Source: UBA12077 sp963665525
Lineage (GTDB): Bacteria; Bacteroidota; Bacteroidia; Bacteroidales; UBA12077
Direction of reading: 5' to 3'
DNA length: 64,000 nucleotides
NCBI GenBank assembly: GCA_963665525.1
Contig: OY762280.1
Span: 1,798,001 to 1,862,000 of the forward strand
Below the pieces are notes generated by a model. The model worked only from the letters and a program-made list of their open reading frames with translations. It ran no database searches and had not been told where the DNA came from. Each line of letters starts with the position of its first letter. Within the stretch, counting starts at the first letter, position 1. Positions 42,693 to 51,800 of the stretch are shown here, in pieces. Made by a program: the position numbers and the translations under genes.

Positions 42693-44023
42693 TGAAAATA
42701 CCAAATTTAAAGTTAAAAAGTCAGTTGGCATTATTTAATGCTTTTTCGAAAGCAATAATCATAGCCATGCTTGTGATGTTAATTCCCTGGATTGTAAGTA
42801 AAATTTCAATTCGTAATACAGATCGAACGCTTATCCAGAAGCTTGATTTGGTTATTGAGTTAGTCGATAGCTTAGGAATGGATACTTACATTGATATGGA
42901 TGCTGAATTTCAGGCTTTTGGTAGTTACAACATTCTTAAAGAAGAATACATCTCTATAGAACCCATATCAAACGATACTGTCGTTAATATTATTGAATAT
43001 TCTCAACGTATTATCGAAGATGATTTGGTTGATTATAGAGTTTTAAGTTATTCTATAACTGATGATCAGCAAAATTATTTAATCGAAATCGGTAAAAGTA
43101 TTTCAACCATTTATTATTTTGAAGAAAACCTAAAACGTTTAGCATTTATCTTTCTAATTTTCATTGTATCACTAACATTTCTTTTCGATTTATCCTTTAT
43201 TCAATATTTACTGCACCCTTTTGAAAAAATTGTTAACAAGTTAAAAACAACTAATCATCCAACAAGTTTTGATTATACTCCTGTAAAAAGCAATACAGCC
43301 GATTTTATTTACTTAGATGAATCAATACACACATTAATGCGTAAAATAGAAGCTGCCTTTAATAACGAAAGAGAATATATCAGTAATGTGTCACATGAAT
43401 TATTGACTCCGGTAAGTATCATCCAAAGTAAGCTCGATAATATTCTTCATCAAAGTAATTTATCGGACGATGATATGATTAAAATATTTGAATCTAAAAA
43501 AACACTACTTAGGCTTACTAATTTAGTTCGAACATTGTTAATGATGTCGCGCATCGAGAACGAAGAATATATACTCACCGAGGAAGTGAATGTAAATAAT
43601 GTTATAAAAAATGTAATAGAAGAAATTGAAGATAAAATCATTGCCAAAAAATTAGAATTAAAAATCAATCTAAAAGCAAAAAACTTCTTTTTTAAGGGAA
43701 ATGAAAATTTACTATTCACCTTATTTTATAACTTTATTAACAATGCGATAAGATATACAGATAAAGGTTTTATTAAAATTGAATCTTTAAGAGAAAAAGA
43801 TGTATTTGTAGTAAAAATTATAGATTCTGGTATTGGCATTAAAAAAGAAAAAATTCCAGAAATATTTTCACGTTTTAAAAACTCAAATAACACAAAAGAT
43901 AGTTACGGTTTAGGCCTGGCACTGGCAAAAAAAATATGTGATTATCATAAAATCAGCATTAATATAAGTTCAGAAATTAATAGTGGGTCGATTTTTTTTC
44001 TTAAATTTAATCTCAAAGATTAG
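42692..44023 (+). CDS. Membrane sensor histidine kinase
   Basis: The 443-residue protein has two membrane helices (about 20-37 and 150-170) that frame a periplasmic sensor loop of about 110 residues. A HAMP-like linker, the H-box NVSHELLTP (His235), and the HATPase domain with N-box FNNAIRYTDKG and G-box GIGIKKEKIPEIF, GLGLALA follow. It phosphorylates the preceding regulator. The periplasmic part is acidic (EEYISIEPISNDT) and of no known family, so the signal is unknown. Confidence 0.94.
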   Translation: MKIPNLKLKSQLALFNAFSKAIIIAMLVMLIPWIVSKISIRNTDRTLIQKLDLVIELVDSLGMDTYIDMDAEFQAFGSYNILKEEYISIEPISNDTVVNIIEYSQRIIEDDLVDYRVLSYSITDDQQNYLIEIGKSISTIYYFEENLKRLAFIFLIFIVSLTFLFDLSFIQYLLHPFEKIVNKLKTTNHPTSFDYTPVKSNTADFIYLDESIHTLMRKIEAAFNNEREYISNVSHELLTPVSIIQSKLDNILHQSNLSDDDMIKIFESKKTLLRLTNLVRTLLMMSRIENEEYILTEEVNVNNVIKNVIEEIEDKIIAKKLELKINLKAKNFFFKGNENLLFTLFYNFINNAIRYTDKGFIKIESLREKDVFVVKIIDSGIGIKKEKIPEIFSRFKNSNNTKDSYGLGLALAKKICDYHKISINISSEINSGSIFFLKFNLKD

Positions 44024-44128
44024 TTTGTTTTCAAACGTTTAGTATTATAATTGCTTAACATAGAACTTTATTTTATCAATTACGTTCTAATTATAGGAGG
44101 TAATTTATTTCGTTAATAATAAAATTTT

Positions 44129-46423
44129 ATGCTTAACAAATTAAGAGAAATATTAAATCAACACAATATTACCCCTTCGGATGAAATTTTAAATGAAATA
44201 AATTCATCTTTGATAAATGAGTTCCGTTCCGAAAATGAACGATACAAAAGACTTACAGAAAACTCCCCTGAAATTACTTACATCTATTCTTTAAATAAAG
44301 GTGCCATTTTCTGGTCTTCTCGTGTTAAAGATATTTTAGGTTTTAATCCTGAGAACTTAATAGAAGATTCTAAAAAATGGGATAATTCAATTCATCCTGA
44401 TGACAAACAATATATAGAATCAATATTTGACCATATTGAAGTTGGGAAAATCTATAACCTTGAATATAGAATATATGATATTCAAAATAAACTTCATTGG
44501 TTTTATGATCAGATATTTAATGTGTATGAAAGTAACGGGGAATTAATTCTTGAAGGATTAATTTCCGATATAACAGCTTTTAAAGAAACTGAAAGAAAAC
44601 TATTAGAAGAAAAAGAAAAATTTGATGCCATCACAAGCTCTGCTCAAGACGCTATTATTTTAATTAATCATAAGGGAGAAGTTACCTTTTGGAATAATGC
44701 TGCCGAAAAAATTTTCCAATATAAAAAAAATGAAATAATTGGAAAGAATCTGCATGCAGTTTTAGCGCCTATAGATTTGTATGACAATCATAAAAAAGCC
44801 TTTGCTGAATTTATTAAGACTGGCAAGGGTAATGCCATTAATCAAACTCTTGAATTAAATGCTTTAAGAAAAGATGGAGTATTATTTCCTATTGAATTAT
44901 CTCTCGCTGCATTGCAAATAAAAGACCAATGGAATGCAATAGGTATTGTAAGAGATATATCGAATAGAAAAAATAGAGAAAAGGAATTAAAAGAAAGTGA
45001 AGAACGGTTTAAATTATTATCAGGCTTAACATTTGAAGGAATTGTTATACATAAAAACGGAATACTAATTGACTGTAATGAAAGTTTTTTAAAAATTGTA
45101 AATTATAATAGAAATGAAGTTCTTGGTTTAAAGCTTCTTAATCTTATTCATGAAGATTATCATGAAATTGCTAAACAAAACATTGCTAAAGAAGTTTCCT
45201 TGCCCTATGAAATATTAGGTATTAAAAAGGATAACGCCAATATACCCATTGAACTTGAATCTAAATCAATTATTTTAAATGGCGAAAATGTCAAAGTTGT
45301 TGCTGTTAGAGATATTACCGAACGTAAAAAGGCTGCAGATGCTCTCATTAAGAGTGAAAGAAAATTTAGAACATATATTGAGAATTCTCCAGTAGGAATT
45401 TATTTTACAGATGGTAAAGGGCTGTTTACTTCAATTAACAAAACAACATCATCAATGCTTGGTTATTCACAAAAGGAGATAGTAAACAAGTCTGCATCTA
45501 TTATTCACTATAAAGAAGACTACGAATATCTAAAAGAAAAATATTTTTCTACAAAAGTTGGAGAAAAAATGCCAACATTTGAAATTAGGATGATTAAAAA
45601 ATCAGGAGAAGATATATATGTACTTTTAGATTCAGTTAAAATTTCTAATGAGCAATCTATTAATTTTATTACTGATATTTCTGAAATCAAAAAAATACAA
45701 CAAGAAATTTCAATAAAAAACGAAGAACTAAACGAATTAAATGTTACAAAAGATAAGTTTTTCTCAATTATTGCCCACGACTTACGAGGACCGATCTACA
45801 ATGTGGTAGGTTTCTCTGATTTAATTTATAATAACCTAGAAGACTATACCAAAGATAAACTAGCCTTTCATATCAAACTATTAAATGAATCAGCTCATAA
45901 AACATCTTCTTTACTTGAAAATTTACTTATCTGGTCGCGAAGTCAAAGAAATATAATCGAATTTTCTCCAAAAAAAATATACTGTAGAGAAATTATTGAA
46001 GAAGTACATGATGATATGAAGAATTTAATGATACAAAAGAATATTTCATTTCACATGAATCACTGCAAAAATTCAGTGCAAATATCAGTTGATAAGAACA
46101 TGATTAAAACAGTATTTAGGAATTTATTATCAAATGCTATTAAATATACACATCAAGGAGGAGAAATTAACATTGGCTATAAAAAAAATGAAAAAGATAT
46201 TACTTTTTTTGTTAAGGATAATGGTGTTGGCATTCCTAAAGAAACAGTAGAAAAGCTATTTAAATTAGACCAGAACGTTACTACAGAAGGTACAAATAAC
46301 GAAAAAGGTACTGGCTTAGGTTTACTTATTTGTAAAGATTTTATTGAGAAACATAATGGCAAAATATGGGTTGAAAGTGAACAAAATCAAGGGAGTAGCT
46401 TTTATTTTACACTTCCATTATAA
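44129..46423 (+). CDS. Multi-PAS soluble histidine kinase (orphan)
   Basis: The 764-residue protein has no membrane helix and carries four PAS-type domains in succession (about 40-155, 165-280, 290-400, 405-525), each linked by an ERKKAADAL- or ERKLLEEK-type coiled coil. The H-box SIIAHDLRGP (His550) and a complete HATPase domain ending SSFYFTLPL follow. It would sense redox state, ligands or partners in the cytoplasm. No response regulator gene is adjacent, and a second kinase of similar plan follows 96 bp later. A strong AGGAGGT at about 44096-44102 is too far from the ATG to act as its ribosome site. Confidence 0.92.
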   Translation: MLNKLREILNQHNITPSDEILNEINSSLINEFRSENERYKRLTENSPEITYIYSLNKGAIFWSSRVKDILGFNPENLIEDSKKWDNSIHPDDKQYIESIFDHIEVGKIYNLEYRIYDIQNKLHWFYDQIFNVYESNGELILEGLISDITAFKETERKLLEEKEKFDAITSSAQDAIILINHKGEVTFWNNAAEKIFQYKKNEIIGKNLHAVLAPIDLYDNHKKAFAEFIKTGKGNAINQTLELNALRKDGVLFPIELSLAALQIKDQWNAIGIVRDISNRKNREKELKESEERFKLLSGLTFEGIVIHKNGILIDCNESFLKIVNYNRNEVLGLKLLNLIHEDYHEIAKQNIAKEVSLPYEILGIKKDNANIPIELESKSIILNGENVKVVAVRDITERKKAADALIKSERKFRTYIENSPVGIYFTDGKGLFTSINKTTSSMLGYSQKEIVNKSASIIHYKEDYEYLKEKYFSTKVGEKMPTFEIRMIKKSGEDIYVLLDSVKISNEQSINFITDISEIKKIQQEISIKNEELNELNVTKDKFFSIIAHDLRGPIYNVVGFSDLIYNNLEDYTKDKLAFHIKLLNESAHKTSSLLENLLIWSRSQRNIIEFSPKKIYCREIIEEVHDDMKNLMIQKNISFHMNHCKNSVQISVDKNMIKTVFRNLLSNAIKYTHQGGEINIGYKKNEKDITFFVKDNGVGIPKETVEKLFKLDQNVTTEGTNNEKGTGLGLLICKDFIEKHNGKIWVESEQNQGSSFYFTLPL

Positions 46424-46476
46424 ACTTTATAAAAAATAATAATTCATCATATTTCAATAATAAGATTTATCATTTT

Positions 46477-46506
46477 TTGATTTATTCGAATAAACATATA
46501 TATTTG
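46477..46506 (+). promoter_or_regulatory. Bacteroidota-type promoter of the second PAS kinase gene
   Basis: TTG (46477-46479), a 19-bp spacer and TATATTTG (46499-46506) form a complete consensus. Transcription would start only about 8 nt before the ATG at 46520, giving a very short leader. The gene is thus expressed separately from the kinase upstream. Confidence 0.68.
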
Positions 46507-46519
46507 ATTATCTGGGCGT

Positions 46520-48379
46520 ATGACCAATGAATCTAAAAATATAAATTATCTTCAGGGAGATGAAAATATCATCAGGGCAATTACTGATCAGCTCCCAATT
46601 GGTGTTTACAGAACTTCCATTGGAGGTAAAATTATATACGCTAACCCGGCATTAGCTCATATGCTGGAATATACTCTTGAAGAATTTTACCAATTATCTG
46701 TGTATGATTTGTTTGCAAATCGTGATGATCGAGAAGAAGAAGTTCAATCTTTAATGACCCACACTGAAATATCCAAAAGCAAAGAAATTTTACTGAAAAC
46801 AAAAAACGGAAAAGAAATTTTTGTGAAAGATTCTGTGAATGTCATTAAAGATCACCATGGTAAAATGTTATATTTTGATGGAACCCTAGAAGATATTACA
46901 GAAAGAAAAAAAGCTTCGGAAGCACTCAAAGAAAGTGAGGCCAGGTACAAAATCCTAACTGACATCACCATCGAAGGAATCATCATGCATAAAGATGGTA
47001 TTATTGTCGATGCTAATCCTTCTGCTCAGAATATGACCGGATATAGTTCCGAATATGCTGTAGGCAGAAATCTCCTTGAATTCATTCATCCTGACTATGC
47101 CGAATTTGCCAAATCTATTTTAAATACAGGATTCACAGGAACCTTCGAAACAGTCCTGATATGTTCCGATGGATCAAGCCTGGATGTTGAAGCTGAGGCA
47201 AAAGATGTTTTTGTAGATAAATATGAATATAAGGTTGTTGCTTTTAGAGATATTACGAAAAAGAAAAAAATTGAATCTGAAATTTTAACCTTATCTACAG
47301 CAGTAAAACAAAGCCCTACATCAATTGTTATTACCGGATTAGATGGCTTAATTGAATATGTAAACCCAAAATTTACTCAAGTTACAGGTTACAGTTATGA
47401 AGAAGCAATTGGTAAAAATCCAAATATTTTAAAAACAGAACATACCAAATCGGAGGACTATAAAGAACTGTGGGAAACCATATCCAAAGGAGAAACCTGG
47501 ACAGGTGAATTTCTTAATAAGAGAAAAGATGGGACTAACTATTGGGAATTAGCATCGATTTCACCAATTATTGATGAAAATGGCAATACCATAAAATACC
47601 TTGCCGTAAAAGAAGATATTACAGAAAGAAAAAAAACAGAGGCAGCCTTAATCAAATCAGAGCAAGAACTTATACAGGCTAATGCAACCAAAAATATGTT
47701 TTTTTCAATTATAGCTCATGATTTAAAAGGACCAATTGGAAATTTTATACAACTACTAAACTTACTAAAAGAGAGTTTTAATGATATTTCATACGATGAA
47801 AAAATCGATTATCTAAATATTTTAACCGGATTATCACAAAAAACGAATAACCTACTTGGAGATTTATTACTTTGGGCAAGAATTCAAATGAACACTTTAG
47901 AATTTAACATTGAAAAAGTGAACATAAAAACTATTGTGAAAAATTCTGTTAGTATTGTAGAGGAAAAGGCTAAAGAAAAAAATATTGAGATTATTTTAGA
48001 AGTAGAGGATCTCTATATTGATGTTAATGAAAATTCTATTAAAACGGTAATAAGAAATCTACTGTCCAATTCAATTAAATTTTCACATAAAAACAGTAAG
48101 GTAGAAGTATTTACTCAAATAAAAGTACAGGATAATCTAGTTCAGATTTTTGTTAAAGATAATGGAGTTGGTATACCAAAAGAAGATATTGATAAATTAT
48201 TTAAAATTGAAACATCGTTTTCAACATACGGCACCAATAAAGAAAAAGGTACAGGACTTGGATTAATTCTTTGTAAAGAATTAGTTCATAAAAACAATGG
48301 TTCCATTCAAGTTGAGAGTAAAGAAGGTGTAGGTAGTACATTTTGTGTAACTCTTCCAATTAAAAATTCTTCTGTTTAA
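46520..48379 (+). CDS. Multi-PAS soluble histidine kinase (orphan), second copy
   Basis: The 619-residue protein has three PAS domains (about 15-135, 140-255, 260-380; the third with the flavin/haem-like TGYSYEEAIGKNPNILK and ISPIIDENGN blocks) with PAC-type DITERKK linkers. The H-box SIIAHDLKGP (His400) and an HATPase domain with GTGLGLILCKELV follow. It resembles the kinase at 44129 especially in the kinase core, so the two probably arose by duplication with changes in sensor number. No regulator gene is adjacent. It has its own consensus promoter. Confidence 0.92.
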   Translation: MTNESKNINYLQGDENIIRAITDQLPIGVYRTSIGGKIIYANPALAHMLEYTLEEFYQLSVYDLFANRDDREEEVQSLMTHTEISKSKEILLKTKNGKEIFVKDSVNVIKDHHGKMLYFDGTLEDITERKKASEALKESEARYKILTDITIEGIIMHKDGIIVDANPSAQNMTGYSSEYAVGRNLLEFIHPDYAEFAKSILNTGFTGTFETVLICSDGSSLDVEAEAKDVFVDKYEYKVVAFRDITKKKKIESEILTLSTAVKQSPTSIVITGLDGLIEYVNPKFTQVTGYSYEEAIGKNPNILKTEHTKSEDYKELWETISKGETWTGEFLNKRKDGTNYWELASISPIIDENGNTIKYLAVKEDITERKKTEAALIKSEQELIQANATKNMFFSIIAHDLKGPIGNFIQLLNLLKESFNDISYDEKIDYLNILTGLSQKTNNLLGDLLLWARIQMNTLEFNIEKVNIKTIVKNSVSIVEEKAKEKNIEIILEVEDLYIDVNENSIKTVIRNLLSNSIKFSHKNSKVEVFTQIKVQDNLVQIFVKDNGVGIPKEDIDKLFKIETSFSTYGTNKEKGTGLGLILCKELVHKNNGSIQVESKEGVGSTFCVTLPIKNSSV

Positions 48380-48444
48380 TTTTTTGTTATATTTATTAAA
48401 CATTTTTATTTTTTTATTGTTTCATAATAAACAAACATGAAGCT

Positions 48445-49215
48445 ATGAAAAAACTAATTATTATATTATCATTATTCTTGTTAACATATGCAAAGGTTTT
48501 ATCATCTGGAATTGTGGACATTCAAAAGAAACTATATGATGCCTATTTAGTTGGAGATAATAATTTATGGTATGATCTCATTACTCAACTTGAGCAGTCA
48601 TATAATGAAACTAACAGTATTTACATTCTTCATGAGTTAGTTAAAAGCCAGTATGGTTATATTGGAATGTTAATAGACAAAGAACACTTTTATCAGGCCA
48701 AATCAATTTTACCAAAAGCTGAGAAAAACATTAGCAAACTACTTGATTATAATGAGAACTGGGCCGAAGTGCATGGCTTAAAAGCAGGAATTTATGGTTT
48801 TAAAATAATGTTATACCCGAATCAAGTTATTTTTAACGGTCCTAAAGGTAAAGCATATTTAAATAAAGCTACTTCACTAAAAAATATAACTCCTTCGATT
48901 ATGGTAGAGATGGCAAATTACAAATACCACACTCCAACACTATTAGGTGGCAATATTGAAGAAGCTATTAACTATTACCAAAATGCTATTCGCTTATTTG
49001 AACTAACTGGTGAAAACAAAAATAACTGGCAATATATTAATACGCTTGTTTGGTTAGCTATTTCGTATGACAAAAATGGGGAGCATATCATGGCAAAAAA
49101 CACATTAAAAAAACTACTCTCCTTAGAACCAAACTTTCAATGGGTTAAAAATGACTTATATCCTAAAATCCTTCAAAATAAATCTATTAGCAGAACATAT
49201 TATAGTTCAAAATGA
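48445..49215 (+). CDS. Secreted TPR-like protein
   Basis: The 256-residue protein has a signal peptide (MKKLIIILSLFLLTYAKVLSS) followed by alpha-helical repeats of TPR type, clear in EEAINYYQNAIRLFEL and in the last 60 residues (AISYDKNGEHIMAKNTLKKLLSLEP). The central part (AEVHGLKAGIYGFKIML) resembles helical domains in Bacteroidota periplasmic proteins. Function is unknown. It is 65 bp after the kinase gene on the same strand. Confidence 0.72.
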   Translation: MKKLIIILSLFLLTYAKVLSSGIVDIQKKLYDAYLVGDNNLWYDLITQLEQSYNETNSIYILHELVKSQYGYIGMLIDKEHFYQAKSILPKAEKNISKLLDYNENWAEVHGLKAGIYGFKIMLYPNQVIFNGPKGKAYLNKATSLKNITPSIMVEMANYKYHTPTLLGGNIEEAINYYQNAIRLFELTGENKNNWQYINTLVWLAISYDKNGEHIMAKNTLKKLLSLEPNFQWVKNDLYPKILQNKSISRTYYSSK

Positions 49216-49303
49216 TAATACCTACAATATTTTCATTGACCATATAAATAAGTTTTTATGGTCAGTGTATAAGTAATACAAGATGTTAAACTTGTTAAGA
49301 ACA

Positions 49304-49311
49304 TATATTTG
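49304..49311 (+). promoter_or_regulatory. Putative -7 element of the LytTR gene
   Basis: TATATTTG is an exact TAnnTTTG, 55 bp before the TTG start at 49367. The -33 region has no well-placed TTG. Confidence 0.42.
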
Positions 49312-49366
49312 ATCAGTAAAAGAATTAATAGTATCTTCACTTGCAAAATCTATTAATCTTAATAAA

Positions 49367-50191
49367 TTGAATAAACATTTAAAATACAATTTATACCTTA
49401 TATTTAACACAAGTATCGGGATATTTCTATTTATCCTGTTTTTCAGACCTTTCGATGGTCAATTTGAGAATGTAAATAATCTGATTTTATTTTTTGCAGG
49501 ATTTGGTGGAATCGTTTTTATTTTAAACAGTATAACACTTATAGCTTTACCGGCTATATTTCCAAAAAGCTTAAAAATTGGGAAATGGGAAGTAGGACCT
49601 CCATTTTTATTAAATGCACTCATTGTAGTGCTAAACTCGGTAGCTTTTCCTTTTTATTTACGGTTTGTTGGAAGAACTCCAATTACTTTTCATATAGTCA
49701 TTAAAATAATCCTTATTATCTTATCTTCTGTAATTATTTTACGACTCATATATATTATCAGATTCCAAAGAAAACATATTGAATCATTTAAAAATAAATT
49801 AAATGAAAGAAAAGCAGAGTTAGAGGAAAATAAACATCACGATTCTATTGAACTATATTCTGAGAATAAAGCTGAAAAAATAAAGTTTAATAACAATAGC
49901 ATCTATTATATAAAATCAGCCGATAATTATATTGAAGTCTATTTTGATAAAAATGGTTATATACAAAAGAAATTAATAAGAAATTCTCTTAAAAATATTG
50001 AATCATACCTAGCAAAATCTACAAACTTTGTTCGGTGTCACAGGACCTATATTGTCAATTTAAATCTTATTGAAAAACTTAGTAAAAACTACAAAGGAAA
50101 TTACCTGAAAATCTCAAATATAAATGAGGAAATACCTGTATCCCGACATTACTTATTGAAAGTTCAGGAAACCATCCATAATTTGCAATAA
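49367..50191 (+). CDS. Membrane-bound LytTR transcriptional regulator
   Basis: The 274-residue protein begins at a TTG, since a stop lies just upstream and no ATG is near. It has four predicted membrane helices in the first 140 residues (IGIFLFILFFRPF, LILFFAGFGGIVFIL, FLLNALIVVLNSVAFPFYL, IVIKIILIILSSVIILRL), a short coiled coil, and a C-terminal LytTR DNA-binding domain (about 170-270; YIKSADNYIEVYF, FVRCHRTYIVNLNLIEKL, PVSRHYLLKV). It would regulate target genes from the membrane without a kinase. A tandem TTTTATCCCTG repeat lies just downstream, ahead of the methyltransferase gene. Confidence 0.9.
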   Translation: MNKHLKYNLYLIFNTSIGIFLFILFFRPFDGQFENVNNLILFFAGFGGIVFILNSITLIALPAIFPKSLKIGKWEVGPPFLLNALIVVLNSVAFPFYLRFVGRTPITFHIVIKIILIILSSVIILRLIYIIRFQRKHIESFKNKLNERKAELEENKHHDSIELYSENKAEKIKFNNNSIYYIKSADNYIEVYFDKNGYIQKKLIRNSLKNIESYLAKSTNFVRCHRTYIVNLNLIEKLSKNYKGNYLKISNINEEIPVSRHYLLKVQETIHNLQ

Positions 50192-50222
50192 AGTAAGTGT
50201 CACTCACCCCAAATTGAAGTTA

Positions 50223-50253
50223 TTTTATCCCTGGTTTCAAATTTTTATCCCTG
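50223..50253 (+). promoter_or_regulatory. Tandem TTTTATCCCTG repeat, possible LytTR operator
   Basis: The 11-mer TTTTATCCCTG occurs at 50223-50233 and again at 50243-50253, exactly 20 bp apart (about two helical turns). LytTR regulators bind pairs of short direct repeats at about this spacing. It is 85 bp upstream of the methyltransferase start and directly behind the LytTR gene. No clear promoter element was found near it. Confidence 0.58.
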
Positions 50254-50337
50254 ATAAAAGCCCCGTACCACTTTTATATACCTGATTTCAGTTCAAATTT
50301 TAAAATTGCAAATGAATAAATTAAAAAATCATTTGCT

Positions 50338-51147
50338 ATGAATGTATTTGTTGAAAAATATCACGTTTTCCCAGAAACAACCAAAAAGCCTATGTGGCAA
50401 ATAATGCATAAATTAATGATACGATTTGATAAAAACATATCCGTAAAATTTATGAACTACGGATTTCATCATTTAGAAAAAGATAAGAAAATAAGTCTTT
50501 TAAAAGACGAAGAAAAGGATCGGTATTGTATCCAGCTTTATGATCATGTCACTGAAAAAGTTGACTTGTATTACAAAGATGTATTAGAAGTTGGCTCAGG
50601 CAGAGGTGGTGGTGCATCTTATCTAAACAGATATTACACACCAAAATCATATACCGGACTAGATATATCGCACAGTTTAATCAACTTCTGCAACATATAT
50701 TATAAGGAACCATGCCTTTCGTTTGTAAAAGGGGATGGGAATAAATTACCTTTTGATAAAAACTCTTTCGATATTGTTATTAATATAGAGTCAGGTAGAT
50801 GTTGTGGTAACCTACCTACGTTTTTTAATCATGTTTATGATGTATTACGAAAAGATGGAGTCTTTCTTTTTGCCGATATCATTGAGCATAACAAAGTAGA
50901 AACTTTAAAACATTATTTAAGAATGGCCGGTTTTACGATTGAATATAAGCAAGATATTACAGATAATATTATGGCAGCATTAAGTAATGACAGTAAAAGA
51001 AAAGAAGCATTGATTAAAGAAAAAATTCCATTCTTTATGCAAAATTCCTTTAGGCAGTTTGCAGGTACAAAGGATACTGAAAAATATAATTCATTTAAAG
51101 ATGGACAATTAAAATATATGAGCTTCGTACTAAAAAAAATTGGATAG
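50338..51147 (+). CDS. Class I SAM-dependent methyltransferase
   Basis: The 269-residue protein has the SAM-binding motif VLEVGSGRGGGASYLN (about 82-97), a following TGLDIS acidic loop, and the motif FDIVINIESG. The product is soluble. The substrate is unknown; the domain is of the small-molecule type (ubiquinone/menaquinone or natural-product methylases). It follows the LytTR gene by 146 bp with the tandem repeat between them, so LytTR control is likely. A long hairpin follows the stop. Confidence 0.88.
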   Translation: MNVFVEKYHVFPETTKKPMWQIMHKLMIRFDKNISVKFMNYGFHHLEKDKKISLLKDEEKDRYCIQLYDHVTEKVDLYYKDVLEVGSGRGGGASYLNRYYTPKSYTGLDISHSLINFCNIYYKEPCLSFVKGDGNKLPFDKNSFDIVINIESGRCCGNLPTFFNHVYDVLRKDGVFLFADIIEHNKVETLKHYLRMAGFTIEYKQDITDNIMAALSNDSKRKEALIKEKIPFFMQNSFRQFAGTKDTEKYNSFKDGQLKYMSFVLKKIG

Positions 51148-51196
51148 CTAAATAAAATTATAGCAATCTCTTTACTTACCAAGCATCTATTTTAAG

Positions 51197-51229
51197 AAAT
51201 TAATTCACTATATAATAGTGAATTAATTT
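51197..51229 (+). terminator. Perfect 15-bp AT-rich hairpin after the methyltransferase gene
   Basis: AAATTAATTCACTAT pairs without mismatch with ATAGTGAATTAATTT around a 3-nt loop, 50 bp past the stop. It is a probable terminator that could act in both directions. Confidence 0.75.
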
Positions 51230-51386
51230 TATATACACAATTTAAATAAACTCAATATCATCTCTTTAATTAAACTAATAATATTTCATTCTCATTATTT
51301 TGTTTGAAGTAATCGAAAATATATCTTAACTTGATATAATAATTGAATTGATTTAAACAAATGATAGTTAACCGAAATATATTGTT

Positions 51387-51785
51387 ATGGTAAAAGACTT
51401 ATTTATACAAGCAGGCGATAAAACTCCATTAATAAACTTTGATACAAAATCTGGTTTATTTCAAATACATGGATATTCGTTACCAGAGAATTCATTTGGA
51501 TTTTACGACCCTATCATAGATTGGTTAGATAAATATATTGAAGCCCCGAGTGCAAAAACCGAATTTGATATTAGATTAGTTGTTTTAAATACTTCTTCAT
51601 CAAAAATGTTTATTGATATTTTTAGAAGAATAAATGAATTGGTCAAACTTAATAAAACTAAAGTATCGGTAGTTTGGTATTATGAATTTGACGATGAAGA
51701 TTTACATGAAGTTGCTATGCAGTATAAAGATTTCTGTAAGGCTCCATTTAAAATAATAGGAACAAATCACAGGTTAATTGAATAA
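51387..51785 (+). CDS. SiaC-like regulatory phosphoprotein (DUF1987)
   Basis: The 132-residue protein matches the DUF1987/SiaC family: an N-terminal beta-strand pair, PENSFGFYDPIIDWLDKYI, and the VLNTSSSKMFIDIF block in which Thr69 aligns with the threonine phosphorylated by the SiaB kinase in Pseudomonas. SiaC there switches a diguanylate cyclase. No SiaA phosphatase, SiaB kinase or cyclase gene is next to it here, so partners must be elsewhere. Its stop lies 15 bp from the convergent MBL gene. Confidence 0.9.
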   Translation: MVKDLFIQAGDKTPLINFDTKSGLFQIHGYSLPENSFGFYDPIIDWLDKYIEAPSAKTEFDIRLVVLNTSSSKMFIDIFRRINELVKLNKTKVSVVWYYEFDDEDLHEVAMQYKDFCKAPFKIIGTNHRLIE

Positions 51786-51800
51786 ATAACAATTTTTATT

